Positions 40,891-50,351 of a stretch of DNA of 64,000 nucleotides are shown piece by piece; within the stretch, counting starts at the first letter, position 1, and each line of letters opens with the position of its first letter. Under the pieces are notes generated by a model. The model was not told where the DNA came from, ran no database searches, and saw nothing but the letters and a program-made list of their open reading frames with translations. Made by a program: the position numbers and the translations under genes. Source of the stretch: Winogradskya humida (lineage in GTDB: Bacteria > Actinomycetota > Actinomycetes > Mycobacteriales > Micromonosporaceae); contig NZ_BOMN01000112.1 of the NCBI RefSeq assembly GCF_016862215.1, positions 122,650 to 186,649 on the forward strand, given 5' to 3'.

Positions 40891-42998
40891 CGGTGAGCGT
40901 GAGCGGCCGGTGCGCGGCCCGGCAGTGCCCCGGGGTGGTCGACCGGGACGGTTTCTGCCGCAAGTGGGGCCACGAATGCACGCCCGACGCCCCGCTGGTC
41001 AAAGAGGCGGAAGAAGAGCTGCCGCCGCAGCGGGAGAGGCATTGGGAGCGGACCAGCGAATACCCGTGGGAGCAGGCCGTGCTGCTGCCCGCGACCCGGG
41101 TGCGCGATCCCCTCGACGCGCTGCAGCCCGGGCCGGTCGCGCCGTCCGCCCGGGTCTGCGCGAAGTGCGCGAAGCCCGTACGCGAGACGGAGGGCTTCTG
41201 CGAGAACTGCGGCACCGGCTACTCGTTCTGGCCGCCGCTCGAACCGGGCTCCCTGGTCAACGGCCGCTACCTGATCGAGGGCTGCCTGGGCTACGGCGGC
41301 GTCGGCTGGGTCTTCCTCGCCCGTGACCGGACGATGGACAACGCGTGGCGGGTCCTCAAAGGGCTGCGCAACCCGGACGACAAGGCCGCCGCCGAGGCGT
41401 TCTTCGGCGAGCGCAGGACGCTGATCAGCCACAACCACCGCCGGATCGTCGCCATCCTCGACGTGGTCGCCGGTGAGCATGCCGCCGGCGGGCCCTACCT
41501 GGTGATGGAGTACATCCCCGGCGGCACCCTCGAGGACGCGCGCGGCCGGCCCGGCACGCCGCGGGTGCCGAAGGCCGTGAACATCGTGCAGGCGCTCGGT
41601 TTCGGCGACCAGATCCTCGACGCGTTCGAGTTCCTGCACGAGCGCGGGCTGCTCTACTGCGACCTCAAACCGGAGAACGTCATGCGGGTCCCCGCGGTGC
41701 AGAACCACGACCCGGACCCGATCAAGCTCATCGACTTCGGCGCGGTCCGCCGGATCGACGACCGGGTGAACCCGCCCTGGTACACCCCCGGCCTGGTCGC
41801 CCCGGAGGTCGAGCAGCGCGGGCCGTGGGGCACCGGCGTGCGTTCGGACCTCTACTCCGTCGGGCGTACGCTGCTCGCCCTGACCCTCACCGATGACACG
41901 GCGGGGCTCCCGACGCGGTTCCCGGCGGGGCAGCGCCTCCTCGGCCGGGTCGCCGGGGCGAAGCTGCCCTCCGAGGTGTACCTGCGGTTCCTGGACCGGG
42001 CCACGGCGCCCGACCCCGGACACCGGTTCGCGTCGGCCGCGGAGATGCGCGAGCAGCTCCAGGGCGTACGCCGTCAGTTGCGGGCCGCGGCCACCGGGGA
42101 GCCGGAACCCGCCCGCTCCACCGTCTTCAGCCCGTCGGCCTGCGCGTTCGCCCTGCACGTCGACCACCGGGCCCTGGACCTCACCGGCCTGCTGCGGCAA
42201 CTGCCGATGCCGCTGGTCAACCGCAGCGACCCCGCCGCCGCGTTCCTCGCCTCGCTCGGCCCGGACTCCGAGGAGGTGCTCACCCAGCTGCGGGAGGCGC
42301 CCGGGCCGTCCGACGGCGTCTTCTTCCGCACCGTACGCGCCCATCTCGCGGTCGCCGTGGCCGCGTCCACGGACCGGTCGTCGATCCGCGCGCACCGCGC
42401 CGGGGCCGAGATCGCGCAGGCCGAGGAGCTGCTGGCGGACCGACCCGAGGAGCACCAGGACTGGGCGCTGTGGTGGCACCGGGGGCTGATCGCGCTCGCC
42501 GCCGGGCGCGCCGGCGACGCGCGGCGCCAGTTCGACCAGGCGTTCGGGTGGGTGCCGGGCGAGGTGTCGGCGCGGCTGGCGTACGCCGTGGCGGCCGAGC
42601 TCTGCGACGACGTGGCCACCGCGACCGAGCACTACGGCGGGGTCTGGGCGGCGGACCGCGGGGTCGTTGCCGCGGGGTACGGATACGCGCGCTGCCTGCT
42701 GGCCACGGCTGCCGACGGGCTCGATGCCGTCGGGCGGGCGGCACGGGTCGTCGAGCAGTTGCCCGCCTCCGACGACCGGACGGCCGCCGAACTGGACACC
42801 ATCCGGTTCACCCTCGGGCACTTCGGCGACCGGTTGCCCGCCGAGGGCGCCATGTTCGGGGTGGCGATGACCGGCGACGCGCTCGGCGCCGCGTTCGAGC
42901 AGCGCTGCCGGCGGCTCGCGGCGCGCACCTCGGACCGGCGTCACCGGGTCCGGCTCGTCGACGCCGCCAACCGCCTCCGCCCGGTGTCGTGGTGGTGA
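40887..42998 (+). CDS. pknG: Serine/threonine protein kinase PknG
   Basis: 703 residues in PknG order: a Cys-rich N-terminus with rubredoxin-like CAKC (C91, C94) and CENC (C105, C108); a kinase domain with K158 (WRVLKGL), catalytic D259 (YCDLKPENVM) and DFG at D283; then a C-terminal TPR region from about 370. A second Cys cluster (CPGVVDRDGFCRKWGHEC) near residue 12-30 is extra. PknG controls glutamate metabolism through GarA-type substrates in actinobacteria. Asp in place of the arginine-containing HRD (YCD) is usual for PknG. Confidence 0.92.
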   Translation: MTVSVSGRCAARQCPGVVDRDGFCRKWGHECTPDAPLVKEAEEELPPQRERHWERTSEYPWEQAVLLPATRVRDPLDALQPGPVAPSARVCAKCAKPVRETEGFCENCGTGYSFWPPLEPGSLVNGRYLIEGCLGYGGVGWVFLARDRTMDNAWRVLKGLRNPDDKAAAEAFFGERRTLISHNHRRIVAILDVVAGEHAAGGPYLVMEYIPGGTLEDARGRPGTPRVPKAVNIVQALGFGDQILDAFEFLHERGLLYCDLKPENVMRVPAVQNHDPDPIKLIDFGAVRRIDDRVNPPWYTPGLVAPEVEQRGPWGTGVRSDLYSVGRTLLALTLTDDTAGLPTRFPAGQRLLGRVAGAKLPSEVYLRFLDRATAPDPGHRFASAAEMREQLQGVRRQLRAAATGEPEPARSTVFSPSACAFALHVDHRALDLTGLLRQLPMPLVNRSDPAAAFLASLGPDSEEVLTQLREAPGPSDGVFFRTVRAHLAVAVAASTDRSSIRAHRAGAEIAQAEELLADRPEEHQDWALWWHRGLIALAAGRAGDARRQFDQAFGWVPGEVSARLAYAVAAELCDDVATATEHYGGVWAADRGVVAAGYGYARCLLATAADGLDAVGRAARVVEQLPASDDRTAAELDTIRFTLGHFGDRLPAEGAMFGVAMTGDALGAAFEQRCRRLAARTSDRRHRVRLVDAANRLRPVSWW

Positions 42999-43023
42999 GA
43001 TCGCTCATGGAGAGGCCGCCGAC

Positions 43024-44472
43024 GTGAAGTTCAGCGTGACCGCGCACCACAACGAATACCTTCCGGCGGGCGACGCCACCGTCGACATCATCGTGACCGT
43101 CCGCGCCGACGACGACGGCTCCGCGGCCGGCCCCGGCCCGGCCGGCATGGGGCCGGCCGGCATGGGGCCGGCCGGCATGGGGCTGGCCGAGGTGATCCTG
43201 CTGGACTGCTCGGGTTCGATGGGGGCGCCGCAGACGAAGATGCGCGCCGCCCAGCTCGCCACGATCGCGGCGATCGACGTGCTGCCCGACGGTGTCGCGT
43301 TCGCCGTGGTCGGCGGCAGCCACGTCGCCGAGATGATCTACCCGGCGGGGCGCGAGCCGGCCGTCGCGGACGAGAGCACCCGGGCGGACGCGCGCAAGGC
43401 CGTGCGCCGGGCCACCCCGCACGGCGGCACGGCGATCGGGACGTGGCTGCGCCTGGCCCGCGAGCTGGTCGCCCAGCGGCCGGACGCCATCGGCCACGCC
43501 GTCCTGCTCACCGACGGGCGTAACGAGAGCGAACAGGCCACGGAGCTGAGCGCCGCGCTCGAGGCCTGCGACGGCGCTTTCACCGTCGACTGCCGGGGCA
43601 TCGGGTCGGCAGAGGGCAGCCACGACTGGGACGGCGACGAGCTGTTGCGCATCGCGGACGCGCTCGGCGCCAACCCGGTGGTGCCGGTCGAGGACACCAG
43701 CACCCTGGCCGCCGACTTCACCCGGGTGCTGGCGCATTCGATGGCGAGCCGCGCGGGGGACGTACGCCTGCGGGTGCGCCACGCCGAGGTCGCCCGGATC
43801 CGGTTCGTCAAACAGGTCCACCCGGTGATCGCCGATCTCACCGGCCGCGACACCGCCGCCGAGTTCCCCACCGGCGCGTGGAGCCCCGGCGATAAGCGGG
43901 ACTACCACGTGGCCCTCGACGTGGATCCGATGGCGGCCGGTCAGCGCCGCCGGATCGCCTGGTTCAGCGCGTTCTCCTCCCCGGGTGACGCCGGCCCCGA
44001 CGAGGCGGGCATCGACGAGGCGGGCATCACCGTGGAGTGGACGGACGAGTTCCCGCTGTTCACCGCCGTGCACCCGACCGTGGCGCACTACACCAGCCAG
44101 CAGGATCTCGCCGAGGCGATCCGGCGGGGCCTGGCCGCTCTGGAGTCCGGTGACCGCGAGGAGGCCGCGCGGAAGTTCGGCATCGCGGCCGCCCTCGCGC
44201 ACGCCGCGGGCACCACCGCCAAACTGGACCTGCTGGCGCGGGTGGTCCACATCGACGACGCCGCGGCGGGCAAGGTCCGGATCCGCGGCGACGTGAACCC
44301 GCGGATGCTGCCCCCGCTGACCGCGCACGGGCCGCAGACCTCGGCATGGCGCAAGCCCGAAGCCGCGGCGGCCGGCGGCACGGACGAGATTGAGGCGTGG
44401 CGGCATCACGACACGACGTGGACCGGGCGCTTCTGCGGCAGGTGCGGCGTGCGCTACGACAGGGCCGGATGA
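43024..44472 (+). CDS. vWA-domain protein with C-terminal zinc-ribbon-like tail
   Basis: 482 residues from GTG 43024. MIDAS motif DCSGS starts at D61; TPHGGTAIGTWLRLARELV and AVLLTDGRNESEQATELSAA are the other vWA elements. Just before the vWA domain lies a run of three PAGMG pentapeptides. The C-terminal region is helical and ends CGRCGVRYD, half of a zinc ribbon. Stop overlaps the NACHT gene. vWA proteins next to PknG are presumably scaffold or substrate proteins; here the MIDAS is intact so metal-dependent binding is expected. Confidence 0.84.
   Translation: MKFSVTAHHNEYLPAGDATVDIIVTVRADDDGSAAGPGPAGMGPAGMGPAGMGLAEVILLDCSGSMGAPQTKMRAAQLATIAAIDVLPDGVAFAVVGGSHVAEMIYPAGREPAVADESTRADARKAVRRATPHGGTAIGTWLRLARELVAQRPDAIGHAVLLTDGRNESEQATELSAALEACDGAFTVDCRGIGSAEGSHDWDGDELLRIADALGANPVVPVEDTSTLAADFTRVLAHSMASRAGDVRLRVRHAEVARIRFVKQVHPVIADLTGRDTAAEFPTGAWSPGDKRDYHVALDVDPMAAGQRRRIAWFSAFSSPGDAGPDEAGIDEAGITVEWTDEFPLFTAVHPTVAHYTSQQDLAEAIRRGLAALESGDREEAARKFGIAAALAHAAGTTAKLDLLARVVHIDDAAAGKVRIRGDVNPRMLPPLTAHGPQTSAWRKPEAAAAGGTDEIEAWRHHDTTWTGRFCGRCGVRYDRAG
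43141..43185. repeat. Three 15-bp repeats inside the vWA gene
   Basis: GCCGGCATGGGGCCG occurs three times in tandem (the last with one change), encoding AGMGP pentapeptides directly ahead of the vWA domain. It has the same 15-bp, five-codon period as the arrays in the CHAT gene. Confidence 0.85.
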
Positions 44473-46094
44473 TGACGATGCTCCTCGACGGCATCAACGT
44501 CGCGAACGACGTGTCGGGCATCCTCACCGCGATCATCGCCGTCGCCACGCTGGTCACCTTCTACCGGCAGAGCCGCCAATCGTGGTGGCGCGACCTCACC
44601 CGCTACTGGAACGCGCAGTTCGACACCGGCGAGGAGGACGGCTACCCGCTCGACGCGCACGTCCCGCCCCTGCTGAAGGTCTATGTGCCGCGCACCGCCA
44701 AGCCCCGGGAACGACCGGCCGCTGCCGCCGTGCCGACGGACCGGCTGGTCCTCGGCGACGGCCCGCACGCCCTGCTGATCGGCCCTCCGGGCAGCGGCAA
44801 GACCGCGCTGGTCCGGCAGGCCGCCGCCGCGTCGGCGCAGCGGTGGCTGACCAGCTCCGGCCGGCTGCGCCGCGCACCGGACGGCCCGCTCGTGATCCGG
44901 CTGACGGCCGCCGCGCTGGTGGGCCAGACGCTCCAGCGCGCGGTCGCCGAGGCAGCCGATCCGTGGGCGCCGGAGCTCGACCAGGAGCCGCTGCCGCACC
45001 GCCGGATGGTGATCCTCGTCGACGGGCTCGACGCGCTGGTCGACCCGCAGCAGCGCAGCGCCGTGATCAACATGCTCGCCCGGGAGGCCGGGACACCGCC
45101 GGAGCACTGGCGGCTCGTCGTGACCACCCGGCCGCTCGGCGACAGGGAGCTCGAGACGCTCGGCACGTTCGACGCGTACCACCTGATGCCGTTCACCGAG
45201 GACGACGTCACGGCGCTGGCCGCCAAGTGGCTCACCCGCCCCGGGCCCTTCCTCGCCTGGCTGGGCAGCGATCCCGCCTCCGCGAAGGCCCGCAGCCCGC
45301 TGCTGGTCACGGTCGCCGCCGTGCTCTGGGAGAACGGCATGCACGGATCGGCGCCGCGCCCCGCCGAACTCATGGAGGCCTTCGTCGGGCTGCTGCTCGG
45401 TGCCCGCCGCACCGCCCTCGACGCCCTGTTCGCCGACCCGCACGACATCGGGCCGGACACCGAATGGCTGAGCCGGCACCGCCGCGACCTGCTCGTCGCC
45501 GCCGCTAAGTCGTCCGTGGACGGCAAGGACGTCGTGACCGGCACCCTCGCCTGGATCGGCGAGCAGCTGCCCGGCTCCCGGCCCGGGCGCTGGCGGGAGC
45601 CGGTGACAACATTGCTGCTGCGGACCGGGATCTTCCAGAACGGGCGCCGTGGCCTGGTGCCGACCTGGACCGGCCTCGTCGCCTACCTCGCGGCCGAACG
45701 GCCCGCCGCGGGACTGGACCGGAACACCATGACCACGGGGATGGGCACCCCGTCGCGTCAGGCCGTCGTCGGCTGGCAGTTCGAGCGGGCCGGGACCCCG
45801 GAGGAGTTCATCGCGGAGATGCGGGCGGCGCCCGGCGGTTCCACGGACGTCGGCCGGTTCGCCGCGGGTGGGCTGCCCGTGCCGGAGCCCGTCCTCGTGG
45901 AGGTCCTCGCCACGCTGCTCACCGACGGATCACCCGAGGCCCGGGCCGTCCTGATCACGCTGGCCGCCGACCGGGCCCACCTGGATGCACTGCGTGCGCT
46001 CGCCGACGACGGACGCCAGCCCCGGACCGTACGCAGAGCCGCGCACTTGTTCTTCGCCGGGCGCGCGGTCACGAGTGTGCCCCCACCGGGTTGA
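44469..46094 (+). CDS. Membrane-tethered NACHT/STAND NTPase
   Basis: 541 residues. One N-terminal membrane helix (about 12-30, ANDVSGILTAIIAVATLVTF) precedes a P-loop NTPase: Walker A GPPGSGKT (105-112), Walker B RMVILVDGLDAL, and a sensor-like RLVVTTRP. This is the NACHT arrangement with an acidic residue after the Walker B helix. The C-terminal 200 residues are helical. ATG 44469 overlaps the vWA stop (ATGA). Gene order PknG-vWA-NACHT suggests a signalling complex at the membrane. Confidence 0.8.
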   Translation: MMTMLLDGINVANDVSGILTAIIAVATLVTFYRQSRQSWWRDLTRYWNAQFDTGEEDGYPLDAHVPPLLKVYVPRTAKPRERPAAAAVPTDRLVLGDGPHALLIGPPGSGKTALVRQAAAASAQRWLTSSGRLRRAPDGPLVIRLTAAALVGQTLQRAVAEAADPWAPELDQEPLPHRRMVILVDGLDALVDPQQRSAVINMLAREAGTPPEHWRLVVTTRPLGDRELETLGTFDAYHLMPFTEDDVTALAAKWLTRPGPFLAWLGSDPASAKARSPLLVTVAAVLWENGMHGSAPRPAELMEAFVGLLLGARRTALDALFADPHDIGPDTEWLSRHRRDLLVAAAKSSVDGKDVVTGTLAWIGEQLPGSRPGRWREPVTTLLLRTGIFQNGRRGLVPTWTGLVAYLAAERPAAGLDRNTMTTGMGTPSRQAVVGWQFERAGTPEEFIAEMRAAPGGSTDVGRFAAGGLPVPEPVLVEVLATLLTDGSPEARAVLITLAADRAHLDALRALADDGRQPRTVRRAAHLFFAGRAVTSVPPPG

Positions 46095-46143
46095 CGGGCC
46101 GGGGTAGTGTCCCCCCGGTTGTCATCGACGGAGGGAAATCTCT

Positions 46144-48366
46144 TTGAGCGCCGAGGTACTGGCGGTTCAGCGGTGGGTCAACGCCACCTACCGCACGGTC
46201 AGCGGATACAACGTCATCACCGAGGACGGCATCGTCGGCTGGCAGACGATGTACGCGCTGACCCGCGGCCTGCAACACGAACTGGGACTCACCTCCCTCG
46301 CCGACAACTTCGGCACCGGCACCCTCGCCGCGCTGTCCGCGCACGGGCCGGTCACCGCGAGCGAGGCCAACCACAACATCGTCGCGATCGTCCAGGGTGG
46401 AGCCACCTGCAAGGGGTACGACCCCGGCGTCGTCGACGGGCTCTGGGGCTCGCGCACGTCCGGGGCGGTCGCCGCGATGATGACCGACGCCGGGCTCGCC
46501 GCGAAGGTCGACGGCACGGTCGCCCCGAAGGTCTTCAAGGCGCTGCTCTCCATGGATGGTTACACGCTCGCGGCCGGGGGCTCGGCGAGCGTACGGTCGC
46601 TGCAGCAGTGGATGAACGACCGCTACCTGAACCGGTCGGCCTATTTCGTGCTGCCCGCCGACGGCCGCGCCACCCGCGACATCCTCAAGGCCGTGACGTT
46701 CGGCGTGCAGTACGAGGCCGGCCTCACCGACTCGCAGGCCAACGGCAACTTCGGCCCGCTCACCCAGTCCGGCGTGCGGACCAGCGGCATCGTGCAGACC
46801 GGCTCGACCGGCCCGTGGGTGCGGCTGTTCACGGGCGCGCTGTCGCTCTACCCGTCGGCACAGGTCTTCACGGACACGTTCACGGCGGCGCTGGCCACCC
46901 AGGTCCGCGCGTTCCAGCACTTCGCCCAGGTGGCCGAGACCGGCGCCGGCGACTTCACGACCTGGGCGTCGCTGCTGATCAGCACGGGTGACCAGGCCCG
47001 GCCCGCCGGCGCGGCCGACACCATCGACCAGGTCACCACGGCCCGGGCGAAGACGCTGACCGACGGCGGGTACACCCTGATCGGGCGTTATCTGACCAAC
47101 GTCGAAGGCACCTCGCTCGACAAGAAGATCAAACCCGGCGAGCTGGCCACAATGTACGCGGCCGGCCTGCGCCTGTTCCCGATCTACCAGACGTACGCCG
47201 ACTCGGCCGGCTATTTCAGCTTCGCCCAGGGCCGCACCGACGCCCTCGCCGCCCACGACTCCGCGGTGGGTCACGGCATCGACGCGAACGCGACCATCTA
47301 CTTCGCGGTCGACTTCGACGCCACCGACGCCAACATCGACGCGGGCATCCTGCCGTACTTCCTCGGCGTCGCCGCCGGCCTGCGCGCCCGGGGCAGCCGT
47401 TACGCCCACGGCGTCTACGGTGCGCGCAACGTGTGCAGCCGGCTCGCCCGGGAGGCGTGGACGCTGCGCAGCTTCGTCAGCGGCATCACCTCCGGCTGGA
47501 CCGGCAACATGGGCTACCCCCTGCCCGACAACTGGGCGATCGACCAGATCTCCACCGTGGACATCGGCACGGGCACCGGCGCGCTCGAGGTCGACCGGTG
47601 CGTGCTCCGCGCGTACACGGAAGAGGGGGAAAGCGCGACGGGCACGCCTGCCGCGACCCACGCCGAGTTCCTGACCTGGATCGACCGCCTCACCGCCCTC
47701 GCCGTCACCTACGGCCAGGGCGACCCGGACACGCTGGTGCTGCAGTACCTGCGCGCGGGCCGCCACGACTCCACCCAGTCGTCGCTGCTCAACGGCGCCA
47801 CCGACAGGGGCTTCGTGGCGGCGGTCGGCGCGGCCGGGGTCACCCGCATCCGCCGCTACCGCGACCCGGTGGCCGCTGTCGACATCGACACCAGCCGCCT
47901 CGGCGATGCCACTCTGGGATCACTGCAGACGGGGGTACGCGCGGACTTCGGCGGCTGGGGCCTCGACTGGACCGCCCTGTACGCCGAGTGGCAGCTCACG
48001 GGCGCTTACGCCTTTGCCCAGCCCGGCGTCGCCGGCTCGTTCGACCTGCCCGCCCTGGTGGCCGACGTCGACGCTTATCACCTGGCCACGGCACTGAAGG
48101 GCGGCACGCGGCTCGCCGCCCATCTGCGGTCCGCACCGCGCGCGACCCGCTTCACGACCTTCCTCAACGGCCGCTTCGGCGGGGCGACCGGTGCCGCTGC
48201 TGCCGCTGCTGCCGTGCTCACCAGCACGACGGACACCGCGATGGTGACGGCGCGAGCGCTGCTCCTCCGCGGCCAGGCCACGACACCGGTGCCGGCGAGC
48301 GCCGCCCTGACCACGTTCTGCCAGGCCTTCGCCGACCGGCTCACCGCCCTCGCCGGAGCCGAATGA
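46144..48366 (+). CDS. DUF1906 glycoside-hydrolase-like protein with peptidoglycan-binding-like repeats
   Basis: 740 residues from TTG 46144 (GGAGGG upstream). The first 280 residues hold two or three peptidoglycan-binding-like helical units (LAVQRWVNATYRTVSGYNVI, VDGLWGSRTSGAVAAM, LQQWMNDRYLNRSAYFVLPA). Residues about 295-490 are a DUF1906 domain related to Rv2525c (GYTLIGRYLTNVEG, LRLFPIYQTYADSAGYFSFA, NATIYFAVDFDATD, WAIDQIS). The C-terminus has an Ala-rich tract. No classical signal peptide. DUF1906 proteins resemble glycoside hydrolases that act on cell-wall glycans, although activity is unproven. Confidence 0.8.
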   Translation: MSAEVLAVQRWVNATYRTVSGYNVITEDGIVGWQTMYALTRGLQHELGLTSLADNFGTGTLAALSAHGPVTASEANHNIVAIVQGGATCKGYDPGVVDGLWGSRTSGAVAAMMTDAGLAAKVDGTVAPKVFKALLSMDGYTLAAGGSASVRSLQQWMNDRYLNRSAYFVLPADGRATRDILKAVTFGVQYEAGLTDSQANGNFGPLTQSGVRTSGIVQTGSTGPWVRLFTGALSLYPSAQVFTDTFTAALATQVRAFQHFAQVAETGAGDFTTWASLLISTGDQARPAGAADTIDQVTTARAKTLTDGGYTLIGRYLTNVEGTSLDKKIKPGELATMYAAGLRLFPIYQTYADSAGYFSFAQGRTDALAAHDSAVGHGIDANATIYFAVDFDATDANIDAGILPYFLGVAAGLRARGSRYAHGVYGARNVCSRLAREAWTLRSFVSGITSGWTGNMGYPLPDNWAIDQISTVDIGTGTGALEVDRCVLRAYTEEGESATGTPAATHAEFLTWIDRLTALAVTYGQGDPDTLVLQYLRAGRHDSTQSSLLNGATDRGFVAAVGAAGVTRIRRYRDPVAAVDIDTSRLGDATLGSLQTGVRADFGGWGLDWTALYAEWQLTGAYAFAQPGVAGSFDLPALVADVDAYHLATALKGGTRLAAHLRSAPRATRFTTFLNGRFGGATGAAAAAAAVLTSTTDTAMVTARALLLRGQATTPVPASAALTTFCQAFADRLTALAGAE

Positions 48367-48380
48367 TGAAAGGACTCCCG

Positions 48381-48941
48381 ATGCGCCGCCGCACCCTGCT
48401 CGTCCTCGGCGCCGGAGCCGGCGTCGCCACGGCCCTGCCGTTCTCCCTGCCGGCCGCTGCCGCCCCCGCCGTCGCTTCATTGCGCACCTTCCCGGTGGAG
48501 GGCACGGATGCCACGGTCCAGCTCCTGCCGGGCCCGGCCGCGACCGTCTTCCTGTACGCCGCCCGCCGCTTCCACTACGAGATCGACACCCTCCACGCGG
48601 GTGATCTCGTGGGGACGGCCGACGGGCTGGACATCCGGCCGGGCTGGTACGCCCCGGGCGTCACGGGTGGCCTGCTCCCCTACCAGGTCACGGTCATCCG
48701 CGACATCATCGCCGAGTGCGACGGGCTGCTGGCCTGGGGCGGGGACGCCGCCGTGCCGCAGGAGGGGCGTTTCACGCTGACCGTCGCGCCGGGGAACGCC
48801 CGGCTGCGGGCACTTGCCGGGCGGCTGGGTGGTTTGCTCAGCGGAGGGCGGCGGTCCTCGCGGGTGGGCGCGGGCACAGCACTGCCGTACACCGAGGCCC
48901 GCAAACGCCGAGCCGAGAAGATCCAGAAAATGATGCGCTAA
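48381..48941 (+). CDS. Secreted protein, unrecognised
   Basis: 186 residues. ATG 48381 with AAAGGAC seven nt upstream; an ATG at 48363 overlapping the previous stop lacks a ribosome site. MRRRTLLVLGAGAGVATALP is a signal sequence with an RRRT start, possibly Tat-type but without a full twin-arginine consensus. The mature part is beta-rich (ATVFLYAARRFHYEIDTLHA, GGLLPYQVTVIRDIIAECDG), with a basic C-terminal tail. It follows the DUF1906 gene closely, so the two may act together at the cell wall. Confidence 0.68.
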   Translation: MRRRTLLVLGAGAGVATALPFSLPAAAAPAVASLRTFPVEGTDATVQLLPGPAATVFLYAARRFHYEIDTLHAGDLVGTADGLDIRPGWYAPGVTGGLLPYQVTVIRDIIAECDGLLAWGGDAAVPQEGRFTLTVAPGNARLRALAGRLGGLLSGGRRSSRVGAGTALPYTEARKRRAEKIQKMMR

Positions 48942-49282
48942 GTCACCTGCACCGCCCACGGGTCGGGTTCGGCGGGGCGGGAATGCTCCCTCTGCGCGGC
49001 CACCTCGAAGGTGGCACCGCAGTGAGGGCAGTCCCCCTCGCCGAACAGGTAGGTGAGACCCACCGCCAGCACCCGCTCACCGTGCACCGACGCCGTGCCG
49101 GCCATCCACCCCTTGATCCCCGTCAGCACCGCCGGATCGGCCGGGCGCAACGGCCGGCGCTGGATGTCGCCCTCGTGCCAATCCCGGATCGCCGCGTATC
49201 GGCCGTAGTCACCGATGACGACTACCATCGCCTGCTCACATCGTGGACAGCGCGGCCGGTAATGCTCATCGGTGTAGTCCAT
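48938..49282 (-). CDS. Small double zinc-ribbon-type protein
   Basis: 114 residues from ATG 49282 (GAGGA six nt upstream). Two Cys pairs, CPRC near residue 12 and CPHC near 85, could bind one zinc. The region between is MVVVIGDYGRYAAIRDWHEG with Leu-rich strands. Its TAG stop overlaps the convergent neighbour's stop by 3 bp. Family not recognised. A longer frame upstream reads LWLWLWLW from GGCTGT repeats and is rejected. Confidence 0.6.
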   Translation of the reverse strand: MDYTDEHYRPRCPRCEQAMVVVIGDYGRYAAIRDWHEGDIQRRPLRPADPAVLTGIKGWMAGTASVHGERVLAVGLTYLFGEGDCPHCGATFEVAAQREHSRPAEPDPWAVQVT

Positions 49283-49337
49283 GCTGATCCTCGCCCACAG
49301 CCACAGCCACAGCCACAGGGCCAGGGCGATCACGGGG

Positions 49338-49685
49338 TCAGCAGCCTTCTTCGATAATGAGCATCGCCTGGTGGTTGTCGTTGCGGAACTCGGCGAGCCA
49401 GAACGCGCTGTGGGGCGGGGCCTCACCCGCGAAGTAGCGGTGCACGCGTTCCAGGAGCGCGTCGCGGGCGCTGCCGGTGACCTCGAGCGGGTCCGGGCCG
49501 TACGCGTGCAGGATCCGCAGGCCGGGGCGGTTGAGCAGGCGGCGTAGCGGCGGGCCGGGCTTGTCGATGCGGCGGCCGCGCAGATGCCAGCGGACGCCGC
49601 CGGTGTCGGTCCAGTGGCCGGTGCTGATCGGCTGCGGCCAGCCGCGGGACTGCTCCGGCTCGGGTTCCTGGGGGCCACCGCTCAT
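49338..49685 (-). CDS. Unrecognised 115-residue protein
   Basis: Starts MSGGPQEPEPEQSRGW at ATG 49685 (GTG 49691 is possible). A Pro/Glu-rich opening leads to WHLRGRRIDKPGPPLRRLLN and DALLERVHRYFAGEAPPHSA, ending FRNDNHQAMLIIEEGC. Globular alpha/beta, no signal or membrane segment, no ribosome site visible. It precedes the zinc-ribbon gene on the same strand by 55 bp, so the two could be one transcript. Confidence 0.55.
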   Translation of the reverse strand: MSGGPQEPEPEQSRGWPQPISTGHWTDTGGVRWHLRGRRIDKPGPPLRRLLNRPGLRILHAYGPDPLEVTGSARDALLERVHRYFAGEAPPHSAFWLAEFRNDNHQAMLIIEEGC

Positions 49686-49731
49686 GGTCACATCGTGGCA
49701 GCGGCGGCCCCGGAGGGCGACGGAGTTACGG

Positions 49732-50181
49732 TCAGGCGACCGGGGTGTGCTGGAGGGCCGCGGCGAGGGATTCGGCGTTCTTCTTGTCGACGCGGGGGAA
49801 GGTCAGGGAGATGCCGTCGCCCTCCTGGTCGCCGAAGGCCAGGCGGAGGACGCTCATGGTGGCGAATTTCGACTCGGCCAGGGTGACCTGGTTGCGCGGG
49901 AGCTCGCCGATGATGCGCTTGCCGGGGCCGCCCAGGAACGTCTGGGTCAGGAACAGGACCCGGCGGTCGGTGACCACGACGAACTGCTTGCTGGTCTTCG
50001 TCAGGACCGTGCTGAGCAGCGCGCCGCCACCCTCCATGATGAGGCTCTGCTTGAGCGCCGTCCCGAACCGGCTGGCCGAGAACTTGCCGACCAGGGCCCG
50101 GGCCGCGGCGATCGGCTGCTCGCCGGGCTGCAGGACCGAAGCGACCTGGTCGAAGGCGCGGGTCTCGAGTTTCTGCTGCAT
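49732..50181 (-). CDS. Bacterial PH-like domain protein
   Basis: 149 residues, ATG 50181, GGGGGATGAC upstream. The pattern QFVVVTDRRVLFLTQTFLGG followed by IIGELPRNQVTLAESK is typical of bacterial PH-like (YdjM/bPH) domains, in which a strand pair ending TDRRVL precedes the core. Such proteins are small, often cytoplasmic or membrane-peripheral, with unknown ligands. Divergent from the sensor-like gene across 170 bp. Confidence 0.65.
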   Translation of the reverse strand: MQQKLETRAFDQVASVLQPGEQPIAAARALVGKFSASRFGTALKQSLIMEGGGALLSTVLTKTSKQFVVVTDRRVLFLTQTFLGGPGKRIIGELPRNQVTLAESKFATMSVLRLAFGDQEGDGISLTFPRVDKKNAESLAAALQHTPVA

Positions 50182-50351
50182 GTCATCCCCCGTTTTCGGG
50201 CGGCGGGTTCGCCGGCACCGCGCAAGATCCTAATGACGCGGCAGGAGATCCAGATCGGACGATCGGCTGATGCTCGTACGGGTGTCTTTCGGCCGTACGC
50301 CACACGACTCGTGAGATAGTCCGCTATCGGCCGATTTTGAGGGAACGTGTG

